Shown here: positions 6,404 to 14,265 of the stretch, piece after piece
How positions within the stretch are numbered: the first letter of the stretch is position 1
How the letters are laid out: each line of letters opens with the position of its first letter
Source of the DNA: Acidobacteriota bacterium
GTDB taxonomy: Bacteria > Acidobacteriota > Terriglobia > Acidiferrales > UBA7541
NCBI GenBank assembly: GCA_003165465.1
Contig: PLUM01000100.1
Location: forward strand, 92,347-137,390
Reading direction: 5' to 3'
Length of the DNA stretch: 45,044 nucleotides
Notes under the pieces: model-generated
The model's input: the letters and a program-made list of their open reading frames with translations, nothing else
The model's database searches: none
Told to the model about the DNA's origin: nothing
Translations under genes and position numbers: made by a program

Positions 6404-8645
6404 TCTTGTTCTTCTCGATTTCGCCCTTGATGACTTTCATTTCGTTCAAATCTTCCACGAGCCCCTTGGGGCACGAGTTGTTGACGATGACGCGCTCCCA
6501 GCCCAAGGAAATCGGAACCTTGCTCCACTCGCGGCCCAGGCCGCCGGGCAGCGCCACGTCGATGAAGCTGCGCTGGCAATTCACCGGGCACCAGTTGCAG
6601 ATCGTTTCCTTCGCGGTCGTCGTCACGTACGTCAGCTTTTCGATGATATCGAATCCGCGGAATTTCGACCGGCCGCCATTCTCCCACCAGTCGATGGAAA
6701 CGAGCGCCGCGCCGATCGCGCCGGCTTCGCCCGAATAGGGATGCACGACAACGTCCGCGTCCGGAACCTTCGAGCGTATGAAATCCACCTGAGTTTTCAC
6801 CACGGCCAGATTCTTGTGCGTGCCGCCCTGCAAAATATATTTCTTGCCCACCTGCGAGAGGTTGTTGAGTCCGCCCGCATAGATCCACACGTTCAGGGGC
6901 AGGATCGAGCAGAGCGCGGCGAGAATTTCCTCCGCTTGCCAGCCCTTGCGCTGCTGGTTGACGATGTCGCTCTGCAGGAAGACGCCGCATCCCATCGAAA
7001 GCTGCGGCATGGCCTGCGCGAGAAACGCCTTGTCGGCCATCTCGCTCAGGGGAATGCCGAATCGTTCGGCGACGCCCTGAAGGAACGCGCCATTGCCCGA
7101 CGAGCATTGCGAGTTCAGGCGGAAATCGCTGACGGTCCCGTTCTTCAGGATCATGATCTTGACGTCGACGCCGCCCACGTCGCAAATGCAATCCGCGTCC
7201 GGAAAATAGTGCAGCCCGGCGGAGGCATGAGCGATGGTTTCCACCACGCCGCAATCCGCGCCCAGAATTCCCTTGAGCAAATCTTTTCCGTAGCCCGTGA
7301 TCCCAAGTCCCAGAATTTCGCCGTCGCCGATGGCTTCGCGCAACTGGCGGAACAGGCTCTTGGCATCCTCGATCGGATTGCCTTTGCTCAGCGCGTAGCA
7401 GGAGAAGAGCAGTTCCCGGTCGGGCGAAAGGCACACGGCCTTTGCCGTGGTCGATCCGAAATCGCAGCCGATCACCACGCGATCCAGTTTTTTCTTTTCC
7501 ACGTTCTTGTCGAACCCGGCGCTCGCCGCTTTCAGTTCGATATTCGTGCTGGACGTGGCGTCCATCTTGGAATAAACGTCGATGAAAGTTTTCAAGGTTT
7601 CGGCGCTGTCGCACAGTCCGCCGCGGCCCTGCTTCTTTTTGTCTTCGTACTGGCCTTCTTCAATCCACCACTGGAGTTTCTTCGAGCCCAGATAGATGCC
7701 CACCGCGGGCGCTTCGCCCAGAGCCACTTCAATGCAGCCGAGCGCGGCGTAGTACAGCGCGTCCTTCGGCACGGTGATGTATTCCTCGGGCGGCTTGCCG
7801 TTCGGCATCTGGATTTTTCTTTCCTGCCAGATGTGCGTGAGGTGCAGCCGCCAGGCTTCCTGCAAGCCCTTGAAAAACAGATTCGGCCCGCCGAGCAGCA
7901 GCACTTCCGGCGACGGCGTGTTCCCGCGCGTCAGCGTGGCGAGGTTTTGGTAGACCACGGCCTCGAACAGGGAAGCGATGATTTCATCGACCGTGACGCC
8001 GGCCTTGAGCAGAGTGTTGGCGTCGGCTTCCGCGAAAATTCCGCACTTGCTGCTGATCTTGTGCAGCGTGAGTCCCGTGTAGCGCATTTCGGAAAGCTGT
8101 TCCGGTGGAATTTGCAGTTTCCTCGCCGTTTTCTCGATGAACGTGCCCGTGCCGCCCGAGCATGCGCTCTGCATCAGCACTTGCTTGCTCTTCGTCGTCC
8201 CATTCCCGTTGAAGAAGATCGTCTTCATATCTTCTCCGCCAATTTCGCTGACGAAGCGGACCGCCGGGTGCAGCCGCTCGACGCTCGCCGCCACCGCGAC
8301 CACTTCCTGAACGACCTTGGCGCCGACGATCGGAGCGATCAGGCCCGCTCCCGAACCGGTCAGGAAGATACGATCGCGCTGCGGCGTGAAGTCATGCTGC
8401 GCCTCGAGCCGCGACAAAAATTGCAGGACTTTTTCTCCCTGCTTGGTATTGTGCCGCTCGTAAGCCTGGGAGATGACTTCGCCGGAGGGCGATGCGAGAA
8501 CGTACTTGACCGTGGTGCTTCCCACATCCACGCCGCAGATCATCGCTCCATTCGCGCTTGGCGCGAGCTTCGGCGGCATCTTGATTTCCACCATGCCCGG
8601 GTCCCGCATGAGCGGCACGATCTGAACGAAATTCCCGTCTGCCAT
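6336..8645 (-). CDS. Duplicated BadF/BadG/BcrA/BcrD-type acyl-CoA dehydratase activase
   Basis: A 769-residue ASKHA-fold ATPase made of two HgdC-like activase halves. Activases use ATP and a [4Fe-4S] cluster to fire single electrons into 2-hydroxyacyl-CoA dehydratase-type enzymes. Half 1 (about 35-310) has GVDVGSTTVKYVLAS, GSGAG, a cluster motif SACSGGTGTFIE and KCGIFAEAD. Half 2 (about 410-690) has GCDFGSTTAKAVCLS, SQCSSGNGAFLQ, GCGVFLQSD and YAGGLNNL. Both halves thus keep both cysteine motifs. A cysteine-rich tail TICNWCPVNCQ follows. The ATG at 8643-8645 is chosen because the longer frame upstream runs through a dispersed repeat. A GAGGA lies upstream. It is probably co-transcribed with its neighbours. 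Confidence 0.85.
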   Translation of the reverse strand: MADGNFVQIVPLMRDPGMVEIKMPPKLAPSANGAMICGVDVGSTTVKYVLASPSGEVISQAYERHNTKQGEKVLQFLSRLEAQHDFTPQRDRIFLTGSGAGLIAPIVGAKVVQEVVAVAASVERLHPAVRFVSEIGGEDMKTIFFNGNGTTKSKQVLMQSACSGGTGTFIEKTARKLQIPPEQLSEMRYTGLTLHKISSKCGIFAEADANTLLKAGVTVDEIIASLFEAVVYQNLATLTRGNTPSPEVLLLGGPNLFFKGLQEAWRLHLTHIWQERKIQMPNGKPPEEYITVPKDALYYAALGCIEVALGEAPAVGIYLGSKKLQWWIEEGQYEDKKKQGRGGLCDSAETLKTFIDVYSKMDATSSTNIELKAASAGFDKNVEKKKLDRVVIGCDFGSTTAKAVCLSPDRELLFSCYALSKGNPIEDAKSLFRQLREAIGDGEILGLGITGYGKDLLKGILGADCGVVETIAHASAGLHYFPDADCICDVGGVDVKIMILKNGTVSDFRLNSQCSSGNGAFLQGVAERFGIPLSEMADKAFLAQAMPQLSMGCGVFLQSDIVNQQRKGWQAEEILAALCSILPLNVWIYAGGLNNLSQVGKKYILQGGTHKNLAVVKTQVDFIRSKVPDADVVVHPYSGEAGAIGAALVSIDWWENGGRSKFRGFDIIEKLTYVTTTAKETICNWCPVNCQRSFIDVALPGGLGREWSKVPISLGWERVIVNNSCPKGLVEDLNEMKVIKGEIEKNKNAFPNIADMVRQEGFRRVSASS

Positions 8646-8680
8646 TGAGGAGTCCTCGCCGATTCCGTTCCTTGTTTCCA

Positions 8681-8759
8681 GTAGCAAAGGCTTCAGCCTG
8701 TGTTCTTTTGACTTTCGCTTGCCGCAAATGAAAACCACACGGTCTGAAGCCTGCGATAC
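8681..8759. repeat. GTAGCACAGG-family hairpin inside the activase gene set
   Basis: An 80-base copy of the dispersed repeat with several mismatches (GTAGCAAAGGCTTCAGCCTG on the left, GGTCTGAAGCCTGCGATAC on the right). It occupies almost all of the gap between the HgdB-like gene and the activase gene, so a transcript covering both would carry this hairpin. Confidence 0.8.
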
Positions 8760-8774
8760 GAAATGCATCCCCGC

Positions 8775-10277
8775 CTACAGGCTGGCAAGGTGGAGAGCGT
8801 AATTGGCCGCCGTGGACGCGTACCCATGATGCGGCACGCGATACGTCGCCTTCTTTACCTTGGGATGCTTCTCTTCGATCTGGCGAATTCTTTCCAGCGT
8901 CAACCCGGTCTTCGCCATCGCTTCCACGAACTCGGCTTGCGACCGCTTTTTCGCCTCGGTCAAAATCATCTGGCAGCGGGACAGCGCGTGCACTTCCGCG
9001 TCGCCCTTGATTTCGATCGGCGCGTAGAGCAGGTCGGGATGCCGGCCCAGCACGTTGGCCATCGCGCCCTGGGACATGGTGTTCGGCATGCACGAGTAGG
9101 GCGAAAGCTCGCAGGTCATGTTGGCATGTTTGTGAAGATGCGCATGAAGCGCCTTGCCGATGAGCATGTGCCCTTCGCCGCCGCGCAGTTCGTGATGGAA
9201 GAAGGGTGAGGCCAGTTCCTTCAATTCTTCCTGATCCGGCAATTCGTGCGGCACATTGCCGAGGGCTTTGCGGAACCGGTTGTAGGTGCCGACGTAGAGT
9301 TTCTCCAGCCCGCGAATCATGGCCATCTTCATGCGAATCTTCCGGTCGATATTCGGCTTCGCGGAGAGACGCCAAAGCGGCGTGTGCAGCAGGTAGCCCA
9401 GCCACACGGCCACTGGAGGCGGCATCACCTCGGAACCTTCGCTCTCGAGCCAGCGCTTGATGTTGTAGTTGCCGTCACCCTCATGCGTCTGGAGCCAGAA
9501 CTCGCCGGTGATTTTCACTTTCGGCTTCACTTGCAGGCGGTCCACTTCGATCGCGTCGAATTTCTTCCGCACCACCCGCAACGCATCCGCAAAATAGCTG
9601 GACATGAAATGCCACGCCAGCATCCCATACTTGTTGCTGCGAACCGGCCGGTTCTGAAACACCTCAAAGAGATAATCCGCGCTTTCCTTCATGACCTGAT
9701 CGGTTTGTCCCGGTGTAACTTCGTAAGGGCGCGTCAGGTATTCCATGTCCGTCAGGATGTCGCCCACCAAAATGGCCCACACAATGCCCAGGCTCAGAGG
9801 CATATTGATTTCCAGGCCACCGCCCTTTTCCGGGGCTTGGTCGAGCTGATCCTGCGCCAGCAGAAAGAGCCGGAAATCTTTCAGGCCCATGCCGTCAAGA
9901 GCCATTTCGTAGGATTCGTGGTATTGGCCAAACCGGCAGGGACCGCAGGCGCCCGCCGTCAGAAAAACGTAGTCGTCGAGCGTCTTTTGCTTTCCGTTGA
10001 CGGCCACTTCGGATTTCAGAAAATTGACCAGGCTGCCGGTCGTAAAGATCGTGGGGCAGCACGCGCCGGTGTCGATCAGTTCCTTGCCCGCATCGAGGTC
10101 GGCACGCGTAATGTTCGGCAGGGGCCTCGCGTTGTAATTCAAATTGTTGAAGACGCCCTGGACCAGCCGCTCATGCTTCCAGGTCAAGCCCCCAAAGAGA
10201 ATCGTGGTTTTTTCGCGCTGTTCCCTGGTGAAGGGCCGCGCTTTGTACGAAGTGTAATGAGTAACCGCGGTCGCCAT
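8775..10277 (-). CDS. HgdB-like 2-hydroxyacyl-CoA dehydratase-related protein
   Basis: A 500-residue cytosolic protein related to the dehydratase/HgdB-like part of large CoA-activase proteins. Cysteines cluster in family-like contexts: DTGACCPTIFTTG near residue 70, AGACGPCRFGQYHESYE near 110, CELSPYSCMPNTMSQGAM near 415 and SRCQMIL near 457. These probably ligate an Fe-S cluster that accepts electrons from the activase encoded next. The ATG at 10275-10277 follows GGGAGGCGACAT, a strong ribosome-binding site, and is preferred over an upstream in-frame start. It is first in the (-) strand set HgdB-like, activase, DUF2229. In other organisms, as I recall, these parts are fused in one chain of about 1,400 residues. 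The substrate is unknown. Confidence 0.75.
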   Translation of the reverse strand: MATAVTHYTSYKARPFTREQREKTTILFGGLTWKHERLVQGVFNNLNYNARPLPNITRADLDAGKELIDTGACCPTIFTTGSLVNFLKSEVAVNGKQKTLDDYVFLTAGACGPCRFGQYHESYEMALDGMGLKDFRLFLLAQDQLDQAPEKGGGLEINMPLSLGIVWAILVGDILTDMEYLTRPYEVTPGQTDQVMKESADYLFEVFQNRPVRSNKYGMLAWHFMSSYFADALRVVRKKFDAIEVDRLQVKPKVKITGEFWLQTHEGDGNYNIKRWLESEGSEVMPPPVAVWLGYLLHTPLWRLSAKPNIDRKIRMKMAMIRGLEKLYVGTYNRFRKALGNVPHELPDQEELKELASPFFHHELRGGEGHMLIGKALHAHLHKHANMTCELSPYSCMPNTMSQGAMANVLGRHPDLLYAPIEIKGDAEVHALSRCQMILTEAKKRSQAEFVEAMAKTGLTLERIRQIEEKHPKVKKATYRVPHHGYASTAANYALHLASL

Positions 10278-10661
10278 ATGTCGCCTCCCTGCTTTTCTGA
10301 CTTTACCGTACTTTAAGACAGGCCCGTGATACCAAGTTTTCGCGCCGATGTTCGATGCGCTGTTCAATTCATTATGCAAGTATGGTCATTGCGCAAGTAT
10401 GGCGAAAATAAATATAGGAAAGAAACATGGACGAAGTCTTGCCCATGGGAAGACACCAATCCGCGGTTCGCACCTTTTTGAATATCCATGCAACTCATGA
10501 CCCAATCTCCATGAGACCTTAAGTTCGGCGCCAGGCAGGTGGAAGATCCCAGGACCAAACTAGATACTTTGCTTATAACAAAACAGGGCGACAAAAGCCA
10601 CAAAGGTTTCCTGCCGCGACTGGTTTCAATGGCCGTGGAAAATTTCTATTTCCGGCGCGAG
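10278..10661 (-). promoter_or_regulatory. Leader region of the activase gene set with a 10-bp direct repeat
   Basis: This 384-base spacer has no supported gene. On the (-) strand, CCATACTTGC occurs twice, at 10393-10402 and 10376-10385, 17 bases apart. The second is followed by ATAATG. The pair could be an operator or part of a promoter upstream of the HgdB-like gene. A short open frame at 10364-10603 has no ribosome-binding site and no recognisable composition. Confidence 0.35.
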
Positions 10662-11888
10662 TTATTCGGTGAAGACGATTCCGACCGCGGTGCGGTCTTT
10701 TTCATCGTGCGCTTCGATGCGCACAACGTACCCGCGCAGGCGCAGCGGGCTGTTCGAGGAGCCATCGATGCCGGGATTATCGAGCAGAACTTCCAGTTCG
10801 GACTGAAGCTTTGGACTGTGGTCCAGGTAGATGAGCGCGCCGTGCAAGGTTAAATCGCTGATCACGGTTTCTTCTTCAAAGGTGCGGCCCGCGTCGGTAA
10901 GGCCGGTGACGCGCGCGCGAAAATGCGCCTCGCGCCGCTGCCCTTCGCGCGTGGTTGGAAGGACAACGTCCACGTCGTTTCCGCCCAGGGTCATCATCAT
11001 GCCTTCGGCCGCGGCCCATACATTCTCAAATTTATCGCGCGCGTCGTGCAAAAGACTATCCACTGTCTTGTCCGTGGTGTCCGGATCGTGGTGAAAGAGC
11101 ACCAGGTTCTTGACGCCCACTTCCTTCGCGATCTTCACGCCTTCCACCCAGGATGAGTGGCCCCATCCTTTGCGCGTGGTGGCGAGCTGCTCGGGCGTAA
11201 ACTGCGCGTCATTGATAAAAATATCCGCGCCTTCGGCAAGGTCGCGCAGGCTCTTGTCCAGTTTCGGGTCGCCTGGCTCGTTGTCCGTGGCATACACGAT
11301 GATTCCCGCGGGGGTCTCGAATCGAAAGCCGAGGCACCCTTGCGGGTGATGCAGCCAGCGCGCCGTTACGCGCGCGCCCGGCACGCAGATCTGGTCGCCG
11401 CCGCTCACTTCGGTAAATTCCCGCTTCGCGGACATGGCCGAGAGGTCGACCGGAAAATAGGGATGCGCCATCTGCGCTTCAAACACGCGCTTCAGGCTGC
11501 CGGCTCCGAGATATTCCGACCGGAAACTGTAAAAGTGAAAACGGTTTTGCTCCGCGTACAAGGGAGAAAAAAACGGGATGCCCTGGATGTGGTCCCAGTG
11601 ATAGTGCGTCACAAAAATATGCGGCTCGTGCTTTTCATCTTCCTGAGCCGCTTCCAGATGCCGGCCCAGCATTCGCAGGCCGGTTCCGCAATCCAGAATG
11701 ATGCGCGACCCGCCCGGAGTGGTCATCTCCACGCATGGCGTATTGCCGCCGTAGCGCAAGGTGGCCTTATCCACCGTGGGAGTTGATCCGCGCACGCCCC
11801 AGAAACGCAGCGTGGCGACCTGATCCTGGCCAACCTTGCGTGAAGGTTTGGCCGCCGGCTCGGCTGCAATGGAGTGTGTGGATGGCAC
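10662..11888 (-). CDS. MBL-fold metallohydrolase with C-terminal PilZ-like domain
   Basis: A 408-residue protein joining two modules. Residues 25-285 are a metallo-beta-lactamase fold of the phosphodiesterase type, with FWGVRGSTPT, the zinc motif THYHWDHIQG, GWGHSSW and LVLFHHDPDTTD. Residues about 295-408 resemble PilZ, the c-di-GMP receptor domain, with EGQRREAHFRARVTG and ISDLTLHGALIYLD standing for the RxxxR and (D/N)xSxxG motifs. Thr replaces Ser and the arginines are spaced irregularly. The protein may therefore hydrolyse a phosphodiester under c-di-GMP control, which is inference. The only start in reach is GTG at 11888; its ribosome-binding site is poor. The divergent neighbour is a CDF exporter. 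Confidence 0.8.
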   Translation of the reverse strand: MPSTHSIAAEPAAKPSRKVGQDQVATLRFWGVRGSTPTVDKATLRYGGNTPCVEMTTPGGSRIILDCGTGLRMLGRHLEAAQEDEKHEPHIFVTHYHWDHIQGIPFFSPLYAEQNRFHFYSFRSEYLGAGSLKRVFEAQMAHPYFPVDLSAMSAKREFTEVSGGDQICVPGARVTARWLHHPQGCLGFRFETPAGIIVYATDNEPGDPKLDKSLRDLAEGADIFINDAQFTPEQLATTRKGWGHSSWVEGVKIAKEVGVKNLVLFHHDPDTTDKTVDSLLHDARDKFENVWAAAEGMMMTLGGNDVDVVLPTTREGQRREAHFRARVTGLTDAGRTFEEETVISDLTLHGALIYLDHSPKLQSELEVLLDNPGIDGSSNSPLRLRGYVVRIEAHDEKDRTAVGIVFTE

Positions 11889-12038
11889 GAAGGCTCGAAT
11901 CGATGGTCCTTGGCTATACTAGGGAGCGCGTCAGGGTAAGTCAATTATCTTCCATCGGGCATGTGCGCGCTTTGTATACGTCACTAAATAGTTTCCAGCC
12001 AACGTTCAACTATCCATCGGGGTGCCTCTATCGGTACA

Positions 12039-13001
12039 ATGGAGCCGATGCATGACCATGCGCATGGCCACCTTGCGGGGCGCACGGCCGGCCATTCGCA
12101 CCCTTCGCGGGAAACGACCGGCAGGGTGCTTGCCGGCGCCGTGGTTGCCACCCTCGTGCTGGTGGTCGCTGAGCTTTTGGGCGGCTATCTGGGCCACTCC
12201 ATTTCCCTGGTCAGTGACGCCCTCCACAATCTTTCCGACATTCCCACTCTGCTGATTTCCGGAATCGCGCTGCGCTGGGCCGCGCGTCCCGCGGACCACG
12301 AACGCACGTACGGTTATCAGCGCGCCGGCATTCTGGCCGCGTTCACCAACGCGATTTTGCTGATTCTCGTGTCGTTCGGCCTTTTCTACGAGTCGTTCGA
12401 ACGCTTCCTCCATCCGGTCGCCGTTCAGGAGAGATGGATGATTGGCGTCTCGCTCCTGGCCCTGGCGATCAACGGCGGGATTACGCTTTCGCTCGTGAGC
12501 AGCCGGCGCGATTTGAATCTTCGCAGCATTCTGATTCACAATTTTGGCGACGCGATTTCGAACATTGCAATTCTGGCGGGAGCCTTCGCCATTCGCATGA
12601 CGGGCGCGCAGTGGATCGATCCGCTGCTGGGCGTGGTCATTGCCGCCCTGGTGCTCTGGTCCACGAAAAGCCTCCTGCAGGAGGCTGGCAATATTTTGCT
12701 GGAGGGCCTGCCAAAAGGGATACAACTCGAGTCCGTGGCGCGTTCCATACTGAGCGTTCCGGGCGTGCAGGAAGTCCACGACATCCATGTATGGACCATT
12801 GGCACGGATATGATGGCGCTCTCCTGCCACATCCGCATCCCGGACATGCACATGGATGAAAGCGAAAAACTTCTGCGCGTGATCCGCTCCAGGATCGAAC
12901 AGGATTTCCATATCACGCATACAACCGTGCAATTCGAGCGCGCCGGACTGCCGCACGAAACGCGTTTCATCATGCCGCACGCCGTTCAAAGCCCGAAATA
13001 A
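12039..13001 (+). CDS. Cation diffusion facilitator (CzcD-like Zn/Co/Cd exporter)
   Basis: A 320-residue inner-membrane CDF antiporter exporting divalent metal in exchange for protons. The N terminus is histidine-rich (MHDHAHGHLAGRTAGHSH). Six hydrophobic segments follow between about residues 27 and 205. The transport-site motifs are in TM2 (SLVSDALHNLSD) and TM5 (HNFGDAISN), both with the H-x3-D spacing expected of zinc transporters. A cytosolic C-terminal domain (about 210-300) has VPGVQEVHDIHVWTIG and an HxxxTVQFE end. The ATG at 12039 is used; an ATG nine bases further in is also possible. It is monocistronic and followed by a hairpin repeat. The actual metal cannot be told from sequence, although Zn is usual for this motif. 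Confidence 0.92.
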   Translation: MEPMHDHAHGHLAGRTAGHSHPSRETTGRVLAGAVVATLVLVVAELLGGYLGHSISLVSDALHNLSDIPTLLISGIALRWAARPADHERTYGYQRAGILAAFTNAILLILVSFGLFYESFERFLHPVAVQERWMIGVSLLALAINGGITLSLVSSRRDLNLRSILIHNFGDAISNIAILAGAFAIRMTGAQWIDPLLGVVIAALVLWSTKSLLQEAGNILLEGLPKGIQLESVARSILSVPGVQEVHDIHVWTIGTDMMALSCHIRIPDMHMDESEKLLRVIRSRIEQDFHITHTTVQFERAGLPHETRFIMPHAVQSPK

Positions 13002-13044
13002 TCGCTTCCATATCCGGAATCGAAATGTTGTTGGAAAGGTTTTA

Positions 13045-13123
13045 GTGGCACAGGATTCAGCCTGTGTTCTTTTGACTTTGGCTTGCCACAAATCAAAATC
13101 ACACAGGCTGAAGCCTGTGCTAC
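13045..13123. repeat. GTAGCACAGG-family hairpin
   Basis: Nearly full copy with left arm GTGGCACAGGATTCAGCCTG and right arm CAGGCTGAAGCCTGTGCTAC, separated by TTCTTTTGACTTTGGCTTGC and a complementary AAATCAAAATC segment. It lies after the CDF exporter gene. Confidence 0.85.
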
Positions 13124-13285
13124 CGAGAAGCGCCCATCCCCTTTCCATATAGGAAACAGAATCGGCCGGGCGGCGGGAATAGACACGCAAACCGAATTGT
13201 GTGAGGATACCGGAACGGGTGGCGGGAGAGTTGCCAGGCACGTCGCAGACTCTCGCACAAATTTGCACGGCACGGGAGGACTTCC

Positions 13286-14095
13286 ATGGAACGTCGAACA
13301 TTTTTGGCTTCTTCGCTCGCGGCATCGGCCCTCGCGGTCACGTCGCCGGACGGCGCGCTGGAAGCTGCACAGGGAAATACGCCGGCGAAAGGCCGGGAGT
13401 TCTACCAGCTCCGGCGATACCACATCAACTCCGGCCCGCAGCGCAAGCTGTGCGACGATTTCTTCCGTGACGCGCTGATTCCCGCGCTGAATCGCCTGTC
13501 GATCTCTCCCGTCGGCGTGTTCGATCTTACGATTGGGCCCGATACGCCCTCGATCTACGTGCTGATGCCCGGCCTGTCGGCCGAAACGCTGGCCACGGTG
13601 GAAACCCGCCTGGGGCAGGACGCGGAGTACATGAAGGCCGGCGCGCCGTTCCTGAACGCGCCCGCCAAGGAGCCCGCATTCGACCGCATGCACAGCACGT
13701 TCCTGCAAGCGTTCGAGAAATGGCCCAATCTGATTCTGCCCAAAGCGGCGGCCGCGCACGGCGCGCGTGTTTTCGAGCTGCGCATTTACGAAGGCGCGAC
13801 CGACCAGGATCACCGCCGCAAAGTGGAAATGATGCAGTCGGGCGAAGCGGACATTTTCGCCAAAAACGGCTTCGAACAAATTTTCTATAGCGAAACGCTT
13901 ATCGGCCCGCGCCTGCCGAACTTGACCTACATGCTGTGTTTCGATAGCCTGGCCACGCGCGACAAGCAGTGGGCCGCGTTCCGCGCCTCCGACGATTGGA
14001 AGGCGTATTCCACGCAGCCAAAATACGCATTCGAGCCGATCGTCTCGAACATCACCAACCTGATCCTGACGCCAACCGCGTACTCGCAGATTTAG
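13286..14095 (+). CDS. Exported NIPSNAP family protein
   Basis: A 269-residue protein with two NIPSNAP (ferredoxin-like) repeats. The N terminus MERRTFLASSLAASALA resembles a Tat-type or lipoprotein-free signal with paired arginines. The first repeat starts at FYQLRRYHINSGPQ (about residue 38) and the second at ARVFELRIYEGATDQDHRRK (about 160). NIPSNAP domains are small dimeric alpha/beta folds of uncertain biochemical role, often found in pairs in acidobacterial and planctomycete exported proteins. GGGAGGA lies a few bases upstream of the ATG. It is flanked by GTAGCACAGG hairpins on both sides and is probably monocistronic. Function is unknown. Confidence 0.8.
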   Translation: MERRTFLASSLAASALAVTSPDGALEAAQGNTPAKGREFYQLRRYHINSGPQRKLCDDFFRDALIPALNRLSISPVGVFDLTIGPDTPSIYVLMPGLSAETLATVETRLGQDAEYMKAGAPFLNAPAKEPAFDRMHSTFLQAFEKWPNLILPKAAAAHGARVFELRIYEGATDQDHRRKVEMMQSGEADIFAKNGFEQIFYSETLIGPRLPNLTYMLCFDSLATRDKQWAAFRASDDWKAYSTQPKYAFEPIVSNITNLILTPTAYSQI

Positions 14096-14103
14096 CAACA
14101 CCA

Positions 14104-14181
14104 GTAGCACAGGCTTCAGCCTGTGTTCTTTTGATTTTAGCTTGCACAAATCAAAACCACACAGGCTGAAGCCTGTGCTAC
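14104..14181. repeat. GTAGCACAGG-family hairpin (best-conserved copy)
   Basis: Perfect terminal arms GTAGCACAGGCTTCAGCCTG and CAGGCTGAAGCCTGTGCTAC enclose TTCTTTTGATTTTAGCTTGC and CAAATCAAAACCA, which are partly complementary. This copy is the closest to a consensus and sits between the NIPSNAP gene and the sigma-54 activator gene. Confidence 0.9.
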
Positions 14182-14265
14182 GGAAGTCCTCCTTTCCTCC
14201 TTGCGCGGGAACACAATTCGCCCGAAAGTTGAGTCGCGGCGAACCGGGATGTTATTCTCGGAGCT

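Noticed and set aside
6168..8648. 826-codon open frame on the + strand over the activase gene
   Set aside because: It is a shadow of the activase gene; composition is that of a reversed G+C-rich frame and no domain is visible.
10364..10603. Short (-) strand frame upstream of the activase set
   Set aside because: No ribosome-binding site and no recognisable features; it lies in the leader region.
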